The position numbers and the translations under genes are program-made. Source: Methanobrevibacter sp. (GTDB taxonomy: Archaea > Methanobacteriota > Methanobacteria > Methanobacteriales > Methanobacteriaceae). From it: 57,339 nucleotides of DNA. This document shows positions 21,202 to 29,071 of this stretch, in pieces. The DNA lies in the NCBI RefSeq assembly GCF_017431965.1, contig NZ_JAFRKB010000068.1:1-57339 (forward strand). The letters are read 5' to 3'. Numbering within the stretch: the first letter of the stretch is position 1; the number at the start of each line of letters is the position of its first letter. Below the pieces are notes generated by a model. It ran no database searches. It saw only the letters and a list, made by a program, of their open reading frames with translations, and was not told the origin of the DNA.

Positions 21202-22161
21202 TTACCTTTTTAAAAATTTTATAGTATTAATTATTAATCTGTATTCAATTTTAAAATAATTTTTTGTATTTTTCCAATTGAATTTGACTTTATCAATTTG
21301 ATTTCTTGTTGATAATCCTTCTTTAAGTCCAGATAAATAAATAGGGCCAAATCCTTTTTTTACAAAGAAAATGTATTTTATCAAAAAGCCAAGAAACAGG
21401 AAAATAAAATTCAAAACTTTTAATGGAATTGGAAGATTTTTATAAACAACCCATACGTTATTGCGAGCCGCAAGCCTAACTTTAAACTCGTTATACCTGC
21501 TTCCGCTTGTTGCACTTCCAATATGGTACACAATAGCTTGAGGACATGCCAAATTTCTATAGCCATTAATTCTTGACCTTAAAGCCAAATCAACATCTTC
21601 CATATATGCAAAGAAATTATCATCAAACATGCCAATTTCTTCTAAAAGTGATTTTTTATACATTGCTGCGCCAGCACAAGATGAAAATATCTCAAACACA
21701 TCGTTATACTCATTTGAATTATGGTTTTCGCCAATCTTTTTAGTCCACGCAAGCAAATTATATTCATCTCCCACATCATCGATCAGCTCCTTATTGTTGT
21801 ACTGAAGCATCTTTGCTTGAACTGAAAAGATATCACCTGAAGATGAAATTAACTCACATAAAGCTTTAATAGAGCCTTTTTTTACCTCAGTATCGTTATT
21901 TAGAGAAAAAATATATTCATATTTTGCTGCCCTAATGCCCTGATTAACAGCTGGAGAAAACCCCCTATTCTGATTATTTTCAATTAAATTAACAGGAAAA
22001 TTAAAAGAGTTATTTTTAATAAATTCCCTGCTTTTATCAGTTGAGCCATTATCTATAATAATTACTTCCCCAATGCAATCGCAATCCTGATTGAGAGAGC
22101 TAAAAAATGCTTTTAAGAATTTTTCACCATTATAATTAGGAGTAACAACAGAAACTTTCAT
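21202..22161 (-). CDS. Family 2 glycosyltransferase
   Basis: About 319 aa of the same subfamily as its downstream neighbour: SVVTPNYNGEKFL at the N-terminus, IIIDNGSTDKSREF near 37, SLNNDTEV near 90, and GAAMYKKSLLEEIGMFDD.FFAYMEDVDLALRSR near 160-190. A short hydrophobic segment follows. The ATG at 22161 lies one base after the stop of the upstream glycosyltransferase, so translation is coupled. Its donor and acceptor are unknown. The two similar enzymes in a row fit stepwise addition of sugars to one repeat unit. Confidence 0.9.
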   Translation of the reverse strand: MKVSVVTPNYNGEKFLKAFFSSLNQDCDCIGEVIIIDNGSTDKSREFIKNNSFNFPVNLIENNQNRGFSPAVNQGIRAAKYEYIFSLNNDTEVKKGSIKALCELISSSGDIFSVQAKMLQYNNKELIDDVGDEYNLLAWTKKIGENHNSNEYNDVFEIFSSCAGAAMYKKSLLEEIGMFDDNFFAYMEDVDLALRSRINGYRNLACPQAIVYHIGSATSGSRYNEFKVRLAARNNVWVVYKNLPIPLKVLNFIFLFLGFLIKYIFFVKKGFGPIYLSGLKEGLSTRNQIDKVKFNWKNTKNYFKIEYRLIINTIKFLKR

Positions 22162-22162
22162 A

Positions 22163-23122
22163 TTAATCAATTGAATTTTTTAATCTTTTCCACACATTAT
22201 AATATATTTTAGGATTTAATAAAAATAATCTAATTTTAAGTTTGAATTTTTTATCGCCTTCAAATTTAGACAATTTTGAAAACAAATTCAACTCTTTCAT
22301 TTTGTTGATTACATCATCAAAATCATATCCGTTATAAAAGAAGTAATTCATATTTCCGAAAATGGCTTTAGGAATTCTAGATGTAATAATTAAGTTAGAT
22401 AAATCGTTGAATCCTTGTTTTTGGTAAAACTCAGCCAACTGCTCAAAAATTTCCACAATATCGAAGCGTCTGAACTCGGATGTTCTAATTGCAGATGATG
22501 AGTGCTGAATATAATTATACGTTACTTCATTGGAAATAGCTATCATGTCGCCATAGCTTAATGCAATAAGAGCAAAATAAGTGTCTTCCCCATAAATATA
22601 ATCGGTGGAAAACTTAATAAAATTATTTTTGATAATATCTGATTTATACATTAATTGGACAAAATTGAATGGAATTTGCATTTTAAGTTCCATTTCTATG
22701 AATTCTTTAGCTGAAATAATTTCCTGTGAATAAACATGAGGTTTAGAGATATTATTGCCCTCTTTTTTAACAATTTGAATTAAACTAAAATCTGTTTTTC
22801 CATTATATAACTCTTTAAGGTGGTTTTGTTCAATGTAATCATCAGCATCTACAAAAACTAAATAATCACCATTTGAAAGCTCAATGCCCTTATTTCTTGC
22901 AGCACTTACGCCTTGATTTTCCTGATGGAAAACAGTGTTTGGAATATCAATGTCAATTAATTTGTTGTTTATTATCTCAAGGCTATTGTCGCTGGATCCG
23001 TCATCAATGACAATTATCTCAAAACTGTCAAAATCCTGATTAATTATTGAATCCAGTGCTGCACCTATATATTCCGAACAATTAAAAACCGGCACAATTA
23101 CACTAACGTTAATATTATCCAT
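22163..23122 (-). CDS. Family 2 glycosyltransferase, EpsJ/CpsJ-like
   Basis: This 319-aa enzyme starts with VSVIVPVFNCSEYIGAALDS, followed by VIDDGSSDNS and YLVFVDADDYIE near 85-97, the classic GT2 layout with DAD for UDP/metal binding. The C-terminal half is less conserved and carries YIYGEDTYFALIAL near 170. No membrane span is seen. It sits between the TagF-like gene and two more glycosyltransferases, with the next gene starting one base after its stop. The likely role is assembly of the wall or surface polymer repeat. Confidence 0.9.
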   Translation of the reverse strand: MDNINVSVIVPVFNCSEYIGAALDSIINQDFDSFEIIVIDDGSSDNSLEIINNKLIDIDIPNTVFHQENQGVSAARNKGIELSNGDYLVFVDADDYIEQNHLKELYNGKTDFSLIQIVKKEGNNISKPHVYSQEIISAKEFIEMELKMQIPFNFVQLMYKSDIIKNNFIKFSTDYIYGEDTYFALIALSYGDMIAISNEVTYNYIQHSSSAIRTSEFRRFDIVEIFEQLAEFYQKQGFNDLSNLIITSRIPKAIFGNMNYFFYNGYDFDDVINKMKELNLFSKLSKFEGDKKFKLKIRLFLLNPKIYYNVWKRLKNSID

Positions 23123-23132
23123 ATTACCTACC

Positions 23133-24215
23133 TTAATCTAAAAGGAAATCAACGACGCGCTTGGATGATTTGCCATCAATTGCATCAAATTGGGTTTTAA
23201 TGAAACCTGGTATTTTATCTTTATCAAAGTCATTGTTTTTAATTGCATTGATTAATTCATCTGAGTCGTATACTAATTTTCCTGGAACGGTTTTTTTAAA
23301 ATCGTAATAAAATCCTCTTTCTGTTTGTAAATAATTATCTAAATCATATACAAAAAATATTATCGGTTTATCTAAAATTCCAAATTCTATCATAATGGAA
23401 GAATAATCCGTGATTAAAATATCACTTAACATCATCAGCTCCTGTTCTGAAGGATAATCACTACAGTCAATATATTCTTCACGGGATTCTATAGTCTCTT
23501 TGTAGAAATCTTTAATTTTAGGGTGAAGCCTTAAAGCCAGAACATAATCACTGCCCAAAACTTCATTAAATTTTTTTAAATCCAAAAAATTGAATACATC
23601 ATTATATTGTTTTTCCTCCCTAAAAGTTGGAGCATAAAGAATTATTTTCTTTTGGGGATTTATACCATATTTTTTAGAAAAATCCTCTTTTAACTTTTTT
23701 AAATTATGATTTTCGAAATAATAATCAATTCTTGGAAGACCTAAAGGCTTTATTTTTGACTTATCAATTTGAAATGCCTCCGCATAATAATTTTCAATTT
23801 TTTTAGAGGATGAAATCAGATAATCTGTATTTTTACTAATTTTTGAAAGCATTAAAATATCATCACCACTCACAACAGATCCACCAAATTTTTTAGAAGC
23901 TCCTGGTGCATGCCAAAGCTGAACTACCTTCGTTTGATTTTTAAAATTCATGAAAGCAATTGGAAAAAAGTTGTCATTTAAAAACACGTATTTTGATGTT
24001 GCCAAATTTTTAAAAGCATTGAAAGATATCTTATCCTTGTAAAAAAAGTTAAATTCAAAATTTCCTCTTTTTTCAAATTCTTTTTTAATGTAATCCAAAT
24101 TGCCCTTAAAAGACTCTCCCGAATCTATTATGAACGTGATTTTATTTTCATTGATGGGGAAAACTTTGAATAAATTAAATAAACTCCCGTAAAGTTTATG
24201 TTTAATATATTTCAT
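23133..24215 (-). CDS. TagF/TagB-like CDP-polyol polyol-phosphate transferase
   Basis: The 360-aa protein has the CDP-glycerol glycerophosphotransferase domain: VVQLWHAPGASKKFGGS near 100, GLPRIDYYF, ILYAPTFREEKQYND near 195, LRLHPKI, and ITDYSSIMIEFGILDKPIIFF near 288-308. In Gram-positive bacteria these enzymes build teichoic acid backbones from CDP-glycerol or CDP-ribitol. In a pseudomurein-walled methanogen the polymer is not known and the acceptor may be a lipid-linked glycan. The ATG at 24215 is chosen over a TTG five codons upstream that touches the preceding stop. It is the third gene of the surface-polymer run. Confidence 0.88.
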   Translation of the reverse strand: MKYIKHKLYGSLFNLFKVFPINENKITFIIDSGESFKGNLDYIKKEFEKRGNFEFNFFYKDKISFNAFKNLATSKYVFLNDNFFPIAFMNFKNQTKVVQLWHAPGASKKFGGSVVSGDDILMLSKISKNTDYLISSSKKIENYYAEAFQIDKSKIKPLGLPRIDYYFENHNLKKLKEDFSKKYGINPQKKIILYAPTFREEKQYNDVFNFLDLKKFNEVLGSDYVLALRLHPKIKDFYKETIESREEYIDCSDYPSEQELMMLSDILITDYSSIMIEFGILDKPIIFFVYDLDNYLQTERGFYYDFKKTVPGKLVYDSDELINAIKNNDFDKDKIPGFIKTQFDAIDGKSSKRVVDFLLD

Positions 24216-24230
24216 AAAAATCAAAATCAA

Positions 24231-24512
24231 TTAGTGAAAGAATGCCAAAATCCCAGGTATGGACTCCAACATTGCCTGAACACCTAAAATAAATATTGCA
24301 AGACCGCCTATGAAATTAATATATCTAGCATATTTCATAGCCATTTTTGTACCAAATGTCCCCACCGATAACCATAGAATAACTGCAAGTAAACTTAACA
24401 TAGAAAGTCCTACCGGATTAACAGAAGCAGCAACGCCCTGTGCCGCTAGGATTAAGTTTTCAATGTTACCAAAAACCAACAATATTAAAAACGGTTTTAA
24501 TTCCCCCATCAT
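24231..24512 (-). CDS. Small three-span membrane protein, half-transporter-like (copy B)
   Basis: A 93-aa protein with three predicted membrane segments (about 6-27, 35-56, 64-88). It is clearly paralogous to the gene immediately upstream: both share FGNIENL, QGV, VNPV, GTFGT and INFIGG.AIF.LG.QAM.ES. Three-span repeats with an acidic residue and asparagine in the first helix recall one half of the six-span LysE/MntP/TerC-type exporters, but I cannot assign it to a named family. Two different halves encoded side by side suggest a heterodimer. The start is preceded by GGTGAT; a second ATG directly follows the first. Confidence 0.8.
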   Translation of the reverse strand: MMGELKPFLILLVFGNIENLILAAQGVAASVNPVGLSMLSLLAVILWLSVGTFGTKMAMKYARYINFIGGLAIFILGVQAMLESIPGILAFFH

Positions 24513-24520
24513 ATAATCAC

Positions 24521-24787
24521 CTAATTATGAAATACTGATTCATACATTGCTTGGAGACCTAAAACAAATATTGCAAATCCACCAATAAAATTGATAAAAT
24601 CAACATAGTTAATTAATAGCTGAGTTCCAAAAGTTCCAATTATCAACCAACAACTAACACAAATTATACTAGCAATGCCTAATTTTACCGGGTTTACACC
24701 AGCAACAACACCTTGAGAAGATAGAACTAAATTCTCAATATTCCCAAATATGATTAGTCCTACAAAAGGCAAATATTGTTCTAACAT
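24521..24787 (-). CDS. Small three-span membrane protein, half-transporter-like (copy A)
   Basis: The 88-aa paralogue of the following gene has the same three hydrophobic segments (about 6-27, 34-55, 61-82) and the same FGNIENL and INFIGGFAIFVLG motifs. The ATG follows GGTGATTGG. It is the first gene of the seven-gene run that continues with TagF-like and glycosyltransferase genes. A TATA-like TTTTATATATTA about 70 bases upstream may be the promoter of the run. A glycan or polymer precursor flipping role, or ion export, are both conceivable; neither is shown. Confidence 0.8.
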   Translation of the reverse strand: MLEQYLPFVGLIIFGNIENLVLSSQGVVAGVNPVKLGIASIICVSCWLIIGTFGTQLLINYVDFINFIGGFAIFVLGLQAMYESVFHN

Positions 24788-24984
24788 CCAATCACCATTT
24801 CCCTAAATAAACCAAATTGCTTGATTTATTGTACAATTAAAATTAAACAATAATAATATATAAAACTATCCTAACAATGAAAAAACTTAAAATATTCAAC
24901 TTTACAAAAAAAATAAAAAAAATTTATATAGATTATTAAAAAAAGTATAAAAAAATATGGAGAAGGAATAAATTTCCAGTGTAA

Positions 24985-25992
24985 CTATCTATTAGAATAC
25001 ATTTTTTTATAGTATTCCTGATATTCTCCACTTTTAACCTGGTCAATCCAATCCAAATTATTTAGATACCAATTGATTGTCTCTTTTATCCCTGTTTCAA
25101 AAGTATATTTAGGTTTCCAGCCCAAATCCCTTTGGATTTTTGTTGAATCGATAGCATAACGCCTATCATGCCCTAACCTATCAGATACGAATTCAATTAA
25201 GGATTCATCCTTACCCAATTCATTTAATATTAGTTTAACAATCTCAATATTTTGTTTTTCATTGTTTCCACCAATATTATAAACTTCACCAAGTTTTCCT
25301 TCATGCAATACTAAATCAATAGCTGTGCAGTGGTCATAAACATGCAACCAATCCCTAATGTTTTTGCCATCGCCATAAATAGGCAATTTTTTATCTTCCA
25401 ATGCATTGGAAATCATTAAGGGAATTAATTTTTCAGGAAATTGATAAGGACCATAATTATTTGAACAACGGGTAATATTTAAAGGTAAATCGAATGTTTC
25501 ATAGTATGCCCGTGTAATCAAATCTCCACCGGCTTTAGAAGCTGAATAAGGACTGTTAGGCTGAATAGGGGAATTTTCTGTAAAATAACCGCTTTCACCT
25601 AATGTTCCATAAACCTCATCTGTTGAAATCTGAATATATTTTTCAACACCAAACTCCTTTGCAGCATTTAAAAGAACTTGTGTTCCCAAAACATTTGATT
25701 TGATAAATATTTCCGGATCTGAAATGCTTCTGTCAACATGACTTTCAGCAGCAAAATTAATAACATAATTGCATTTTCTTACTAAATCATCGACAATTGA
25801 CTTATCTCTAATATCCCCTTTAACAAAGGAATAATTCTCTTTATTTTCTATATCTTTTAAATTTTCAAGATTGCCGCAATAAGTTAAAGCATCCAAATTA
25901 ATAATGTTGTAATCAGGATATTTATCTACCATATACTTTACAAAATTGCTTCCAATAAATCCCGCTCCACCAGTAACTAAAACATTTGTCAT
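24985..25992 (-). CDS. rmlB: dTDP-glucose 4,6-dehydratase
   Basis: The second step of dTDP-L-rhamnose synthesis. The 335-aa extended SDR protein has the NAD-binding motif VTGGAGFIGSNFVKY at the start, the loop ESHVDRSISDPE near 85, STDEVYG with the catalytic Thr-Asp-Glu near 123-129, and YSASKAGGD with the Tyr-x-x-x-Lys pair near 150. Length and motifs are complete. It is the last gene of the rml operon, and T-rich minus-strand tracts beyond the stop fit a terminator. The ATG follows AGTGATATT. Confidence 0.97.
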   Translation of the reverse strand: MTNVLVTGGAGFIGSNFVKYMVDKYPDYNIINLDALTYCGNLENLKDIENKENYSFVKGDIRDKSIVDDLVRKCNYVINFAAESHVDRSISDPEIFIKSNVLGTQVLLNAAKEFGVEKYIQISTDEVYGTLGESGYFTENSPIQPNSPYSASKAGGDLITRAYYETFDLPLNITRCSNNYGPYQFPEKLIPLMISNALEDKKLPIYGDGKNIRDWLHVYDHCTAIDLVLHEGKLGEVYNIGGNNEKQNIEIVKLILNELGKDESLIEFVSDRLGHDRRYAIDSTKIQRDLGWKPKYTFETGIKETINWYLNNLDWIDQVKSGEYQEYYKKMYSNR

Positions 25993-25999
25993 AATATCA

Positions 26000-26557
26000 C
26001 TAATATTTTATTTGAGATTCTTTTAAGGTAAGCCATTCCTTATCCTTATCAGACAATATTACTTCATCAATGTCATCTAAAGGCCAGTCAATACCAATAT
26101 CTTCATCATTCCACATAATTCCACTTTCATCTTCGCCATGATAAAATTCTGTGCATTTATATACAAATTCAGCCTCATCTGACAATACTAGAAAGCCATG
26201 AGCGAATTTAGGGGGAATAAATAACTGTTTTTTATTTTCATCAGACAAAATAGCTCCAAACCATTTTCCATAAGTTTCAGAATCGGCTCTTAAGTCTACA
26301 CCAACATCAAAAACTTTACCTTTTATGACGCGAACTAATTTACCCTGAGGGTATTTGACTTGCAAATGAAGGCCTCTCAATACACCTTTTGATGATTTTG
26401 ATTGATTATCCTGTACAAATGTTAAATCATAACCTGCATCCTTAAAATCATTCTCATTGTAAGTTTCCATGAAATACCCACGATTATCTTCAAATACTGT
26501 GGGTTCAACTATAAACATCCCCTCTATACCTGTATCAGTAAATTTAAATTTACCCAC
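26000..26557 (-). CDS. rmlC: dTDP-4-dehydrorhamnose 3,5-epimerase
   Basis: The 185-aa cupin enzyme epimerises C3 and C5 of dTDP-4-keto-6-deoxyglucose. Key stretches are FMETYNENDF near 28, QDNQSKSSKGVLRGLHLQ near 50-67 (with the catalytic His), KLVRVIKGKVFDVGVDLR near 73-90, and IPPKFAHGFLVLSD near 114. Translation probably starts at a GTG at 26557, which is preceded by AAGGTGAT; there is no suitable ATG nearby. It sits between rmlA and rmlB with gaps of 7-9 bases. Confidence 0.97.
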   Translation of the reverse strand: MGKFKFTDTGIEGMFIVEPTVFEDNRGYFMETYNENDFKDAGYDLTFVQDNQSKSSKGVLRGLHLQVKYPQGKLVRVIKGKVFDVGVDLRADSETYGKWFGAILSDENKKQLFIPPKFAHGFLVLSDEAEFVYKCTEFYHGEDESGIMWNDEDIGIDWPLDDIDEVILSDKDKEWLTLKESQIKY

Positions 26558-26566
26558 TTTATCACC

Positions 26567-27430
26567 TTATTTAGCTAAATTAAATAAATATTGACCATAA
26601 GCAGTTTTTTTAAGCTCTTCAGCTGTTTTTAATAATTGCTCTTTTGAAATATATCCCTTCATATAAGCAATCTCTTCAAGACAAGCTATATATAAACCCT
26701 GCCTTTTTTGAATAGTCTCAATAAAGTTTGAAGCCTCTAAAAGACCAGCATGGGTTCCTGTATCAAGCCAAGCCATACCTCTTCCTAGAAGCTCAACTTT
26801 AAGTTTTCCACGTTTAAGATAAACCTCATTAACAGAAGTAATTTCGATTTCACCCCTATCAGATGGCTTTACATTTTTTGCAATTTCAATTACATCATTG
26901 TCATAAAAATAAAGTCCGGGAACTACATAATTAGATTTAGGATTATCCGGTTTTTCTTCAATGGATAAAACATTCCATTCACTGTCAAATTCAACAACTC
27001 CAAAAGCTTCGGGATTATTGGTATAATATCCAAATATTACTGCACCTTCTTTTAATTCCATGGCTCTTTTTAATATTTCTGTAAATCTGTGGCCATGAAA
27101 TATATTGTCTCCTAAAATCAATGCAACATTGTCATCACCAATGAAATCTTCACCCACAATAAATGCTTCAGCAAGCCCGTTTGGATTTTCCTGAACTTCA
27201 TATGAAAATTTTATTCCAAAATTGCTGCCATCCCCTAACAACTCTTTATAGGCAGGTAAATCTCTAGGAGTAGAAATAATAAGTATTTCCTTAATTCCTG
27301 CAAGCATCAATACAGAAATTGGATAATAAATCATTGGCTTATCATATAAAGGCAGTAACTGTTTAGAAACTGCTTTTGTAATAGGATAAAGACGTGTTCC
27401 TGAACCACCTGCAAGCACTATACCTTTCAT
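26567..27430 (-). CDS. rmlA: Glucose-1-phosphate thymidylyltransferase
   Basis: The first step of dTDP-rhamnose synthesis, forming dTDP-glucose from dTTP and glucose-1-phosphate. The short-form enzyme (287 aa) starts [18 protein letters not shown], the nucleotide-binding signature, and has [15 protein letters not shown] near 25-40, ILGDNIFHG near 105-113, and [10 protein letters not shown] near 160. The ATG at 27430 follows AGTGATATT; an in-frame start seven codons upstream would place extra residues before the conserved N-terminus. It lies directly downstream of the barstar-like gene, with a 35-base gap. Confidence 0.97.
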   Translation of the reverse strand: MKGIVLAGGSGTRLYPITKAVSKQLLPLYDKPMIYYPISVLMLAGIKEILIISTPRDLPAYKELLGDGSNFGIKFSYEVQENPNGLAEAFIVGEDFIGDDNVALILGDNIFHGHRFTEILKRAMELKEGAVIFGYYTNNPEAFGVVEFDSEWNVLSIEEKPDNPKSNYVVPGLYFYDNDVIEIAKNVKPSDRGEIEITSVNEVYLKRGKLKVELLGRGMAWLDTGTHAGLLEASNFIETIQKRQGLYIACLEEIAYMKGYISKEQLLKTAEELKKTAYGQYLFNLAK

Positions 27431-27465
27431 AATATCACTTATATTTTTCATTTAATTTAAAAATA

Positions 27466-27702
27466 TCATGATTCACATCTAAATTTCAAAAAGTCATTTT
27501 CACTAGCCGCATCAATAAAAGTATCGATTAAATCCGAAGAAACTTCACTACCGTTAATCAAAACAATTTCTGTTTCTACCCCAATTTCACATAAGCAATC
27601 ATACAACGCATCTAAATTTTTTCCATAATAATCCGGGAAATTTAATGCATCTTTTAAATAGTCATGACCCATTTCTTTAATTAAATTTCCGTCTAGCTTC
27701 AT
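27466..27702 (-). CDS. Barstar-family ribonuclease inhibitor (immunity protein)
   Basis: The 78-aa protein shows the barstar core FPDYYGKNLDALYDCL at residues 22-37. By alignment, D31 and D35 match barstar Asp35 and Asp39, which plug the barnase active site, and Y25 matches Tyr29. The Trp38 position is Tyr34 and the Glu76 position is probably Asp. An N-terminal MKLDG strand is also typical. The ATG at 27702 lies one base after the ribonuclease stop, with GAGAGG as its ribosome binding site inside the end of that gene; an in-frame start 11 codons earlier would overlap it. It has no signal peptide, so it is cytosolic, as expected for immunity against an RNase before export. Confidence 0.92.
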   Translation of the reverse strand: MKLDGNLIKEMGHDYLKDALNFPDYYGKNLDALYDCLCEIGVETEIVLINGSEVSSDLIDTFIDAASENDFLKFRCES

Positions 27703-27703
27703 T

Positions 27704-28162
27704 TTAAACCTCTCTGAATGTCTTATAATGATCATCAGTATAATATACTTTAAAGTCTCCCGTATTATAAACTATCCTTTCAGCCCCACGACTGGTTCCA
27801 TTAGCATTAATATCACATTCTATGTATTTATAATCACTATCCGGGAGGATATGCTGTCTATTGGTAAATATATCCCCACCAATGCTTTTTCCAGGAGCAT
27901 ATTTTTTAAGTGGTCCTCCCTGCCAGCCCAATGCCTGTGCCTCCTTTTTTGTAATATAATTACTTGGAAGCTTATGATACTCTTTAATATAAGCAGCCAC
28001 TTCATCAACAGTACAATATTGGCCATCTTCTGTAACATTTACATCAATTGAAGAATCCGAATCATCCCCAAAATTTAAAAAATCAAAAAATCCCGCACTA
28101 ACAGAACCCATTAAAAATAAAGCAATAATTAATGCAAGGATAAATGCTATTTTTTTGTTCAT
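27704..28162 (-). CDS. Secreted barnase-family guanyl-specific ribonuclease
   Basis: The 152-aa precursor has a signal peptide (KK then a hydrophobic run, residues 5-20, ending SVSAG near 24) and a short linker. A full barnase domain follows (about 50-152): EYHKLPSNYITKKEAQALGW at 61-80, APGKSIGGDIFTNR at 89-102, ECDIN at 115-119, and DDHYKTF at 143-149. Catalytic residues by alignment with Bacillus barnase are all present: K64 (Lys27), E115 (Glu73), R125 (Arg83), R129 (Arg87), H145 (His102). Two cysteines (C50, C116), absent from barnase, might form a disulfide. The start overlaps the rmlD stop as ATGA, and the inhibitor gene follows one base later. It should cleave single-stranded RNA outside the cell; the target is unknown. 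Confidence 0.95.
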   Translation of the reverse strand: MNKKIAFILALIIALFLMGSVSAGFFDFLNFGDDSDSSIDVNVTEDGQYCTVDEVAAYIKEYHKLPSNYITKKEAQALGWQGGPLKKYAPGKSIGGDIFTNRQHILPDSDYKYIECDINANGTSRGAERIVYNTGDFKVYYTDDHYKTFREV

Positions 28163-28998
28163 TTTATCAACTCAATATACTCTTTAACGGCTTCTTTATA
28201 ATTTCTAAGGGGTTTAAATCCATTATCAACCCATTTTTTATTTTCCAATACTGAATAATGTGGTCTTGGAGCAGGTCTTGCAAATTCTGAAGCTGTAACT
28301 GGTATAACTTTTACATTCTTTTCAGCCACATTGAATATGTATTTTGCAAATTCGCACCAAGAGCAACTTCCTGAATTAGTTATATGATAAATCCCATAAT
28401 AATCCGTTTCAATAAGTTGTGAAATAGCTTCAGCCAAATCTAAAGTATAGGTAGGTGTTCCAACCTCATCATACACAACAGTGATTTCTGAATGGTTTTT
28501 TGCTAATTCCAACATGGTTTTTGGGAAATTGCCACCATTAAGTCCATATAACCAGGCGGTCCTAATAATGAAAAACTTATCAAGAATTTCCAATATTGCC
28601 TCTTCGCCTTTCAATTTGCTTTTTCCGTAAACGCTAATAGGACCAGTTTCATCATCTTCAACCCAAGGGACCGTATTTTCACCATTGAAAACATAATCCG
28701 TACTTATATGAACCAATGGACAATTGATTTTGCTGCATCCCAAAGCCAAGTTTTTAACACCCTCTCCATTGATCATAAATGCAGTTTCCTGGTTTTCTTC
28801 ACATCCGTCAACATTAGTATATGCGGCCGAATTAATAACAATGTCAGGTTTGTTTTCACAAATAAAATCTACAACATGAGTTTTATCAGTAATATCCAAT
28901 GATTTAGACGTTGTAAGAATCAATTCATGATTGTCCTTTAAAACTTCAATTAAATCATTGCCTAACATTCCATTTGAACCCGTGATTAGAATTTTCAT
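28159..28998 (-). CDS. rmlD: dTDP-4-dehydrorhamnose reductase
   Basis: The last step of dTDP-L-rhamnose synthesis. The 279-aa SDR protein starts MKILITGSNGMLGNDL (NAD(P)H-binding GxxGxxG), with INSAAYTNVDGCE near 57-69, STDYVFNG near 98-105, VYGKSKLKGEE near 127 (Tyr-x-x-x-Lys) and RTAWLYG near 148-154. It is the first gene of the operon rmlD, ribonuclease, inhibitor, rmlA, rmlC, rmlB. The ATG at 28998 follows AAGTGATATT, and the promoter region is shared with the divergent wecC-like gene. Confidence 0.96.
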   Translation of the reverse strand: MKILITGSNGMLGNDLIEVLKDNHELILTTSKSLDITDKTHVVDFICENKPDIVINSAAYTNVDGCEENQETAFMINGEGVKNLALGCSKINCPLVHISTDYVFNGENTVPWVEDDETGPISVYGKSKLKGEEAILEILDKFFIIRTAWLYGLNGGNFPKTMLELAKNHSEITVVYDEVGTPTYTLDLAEAISQLIETDYYGIYHITNSGSCSWCEFAKYIFNVAEKNVKVIPVTASEFARPAPRPHYSVLENKKWVDNGFKPLRNYKEAVKEYIELIK

Positions 28999-29027
28999 AA
29001 TATCACTTAAAACATTAATATATGTTA

Positions 29028-29044
29028 AAGTATATATTATACTT
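29028..29044. promoter_or_regulatory. 17-bp perfect dyad in the rmlD / wecC divergent promoter
   Basis: AAGTATA, TAT, TATACTT is a perfect inverted repeat centred in the 73-base gap between two divergent surface-sugar genes. It overlaps TATA-like sequence on both strands. It could simply be two facing TATA elements, or an operator allowing both genes to be controlled together. Confidence 0.5.
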
Positions 29045-29071
29045 CATATTTAAAAGAAAGGAGTTAGAACC

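Noticed and set aside
27728..28051. 107-codon plus-strand frame opposite the ribonuclease
   Set aside because: Antisense to a gene with full catalytic motifs; no independent support.
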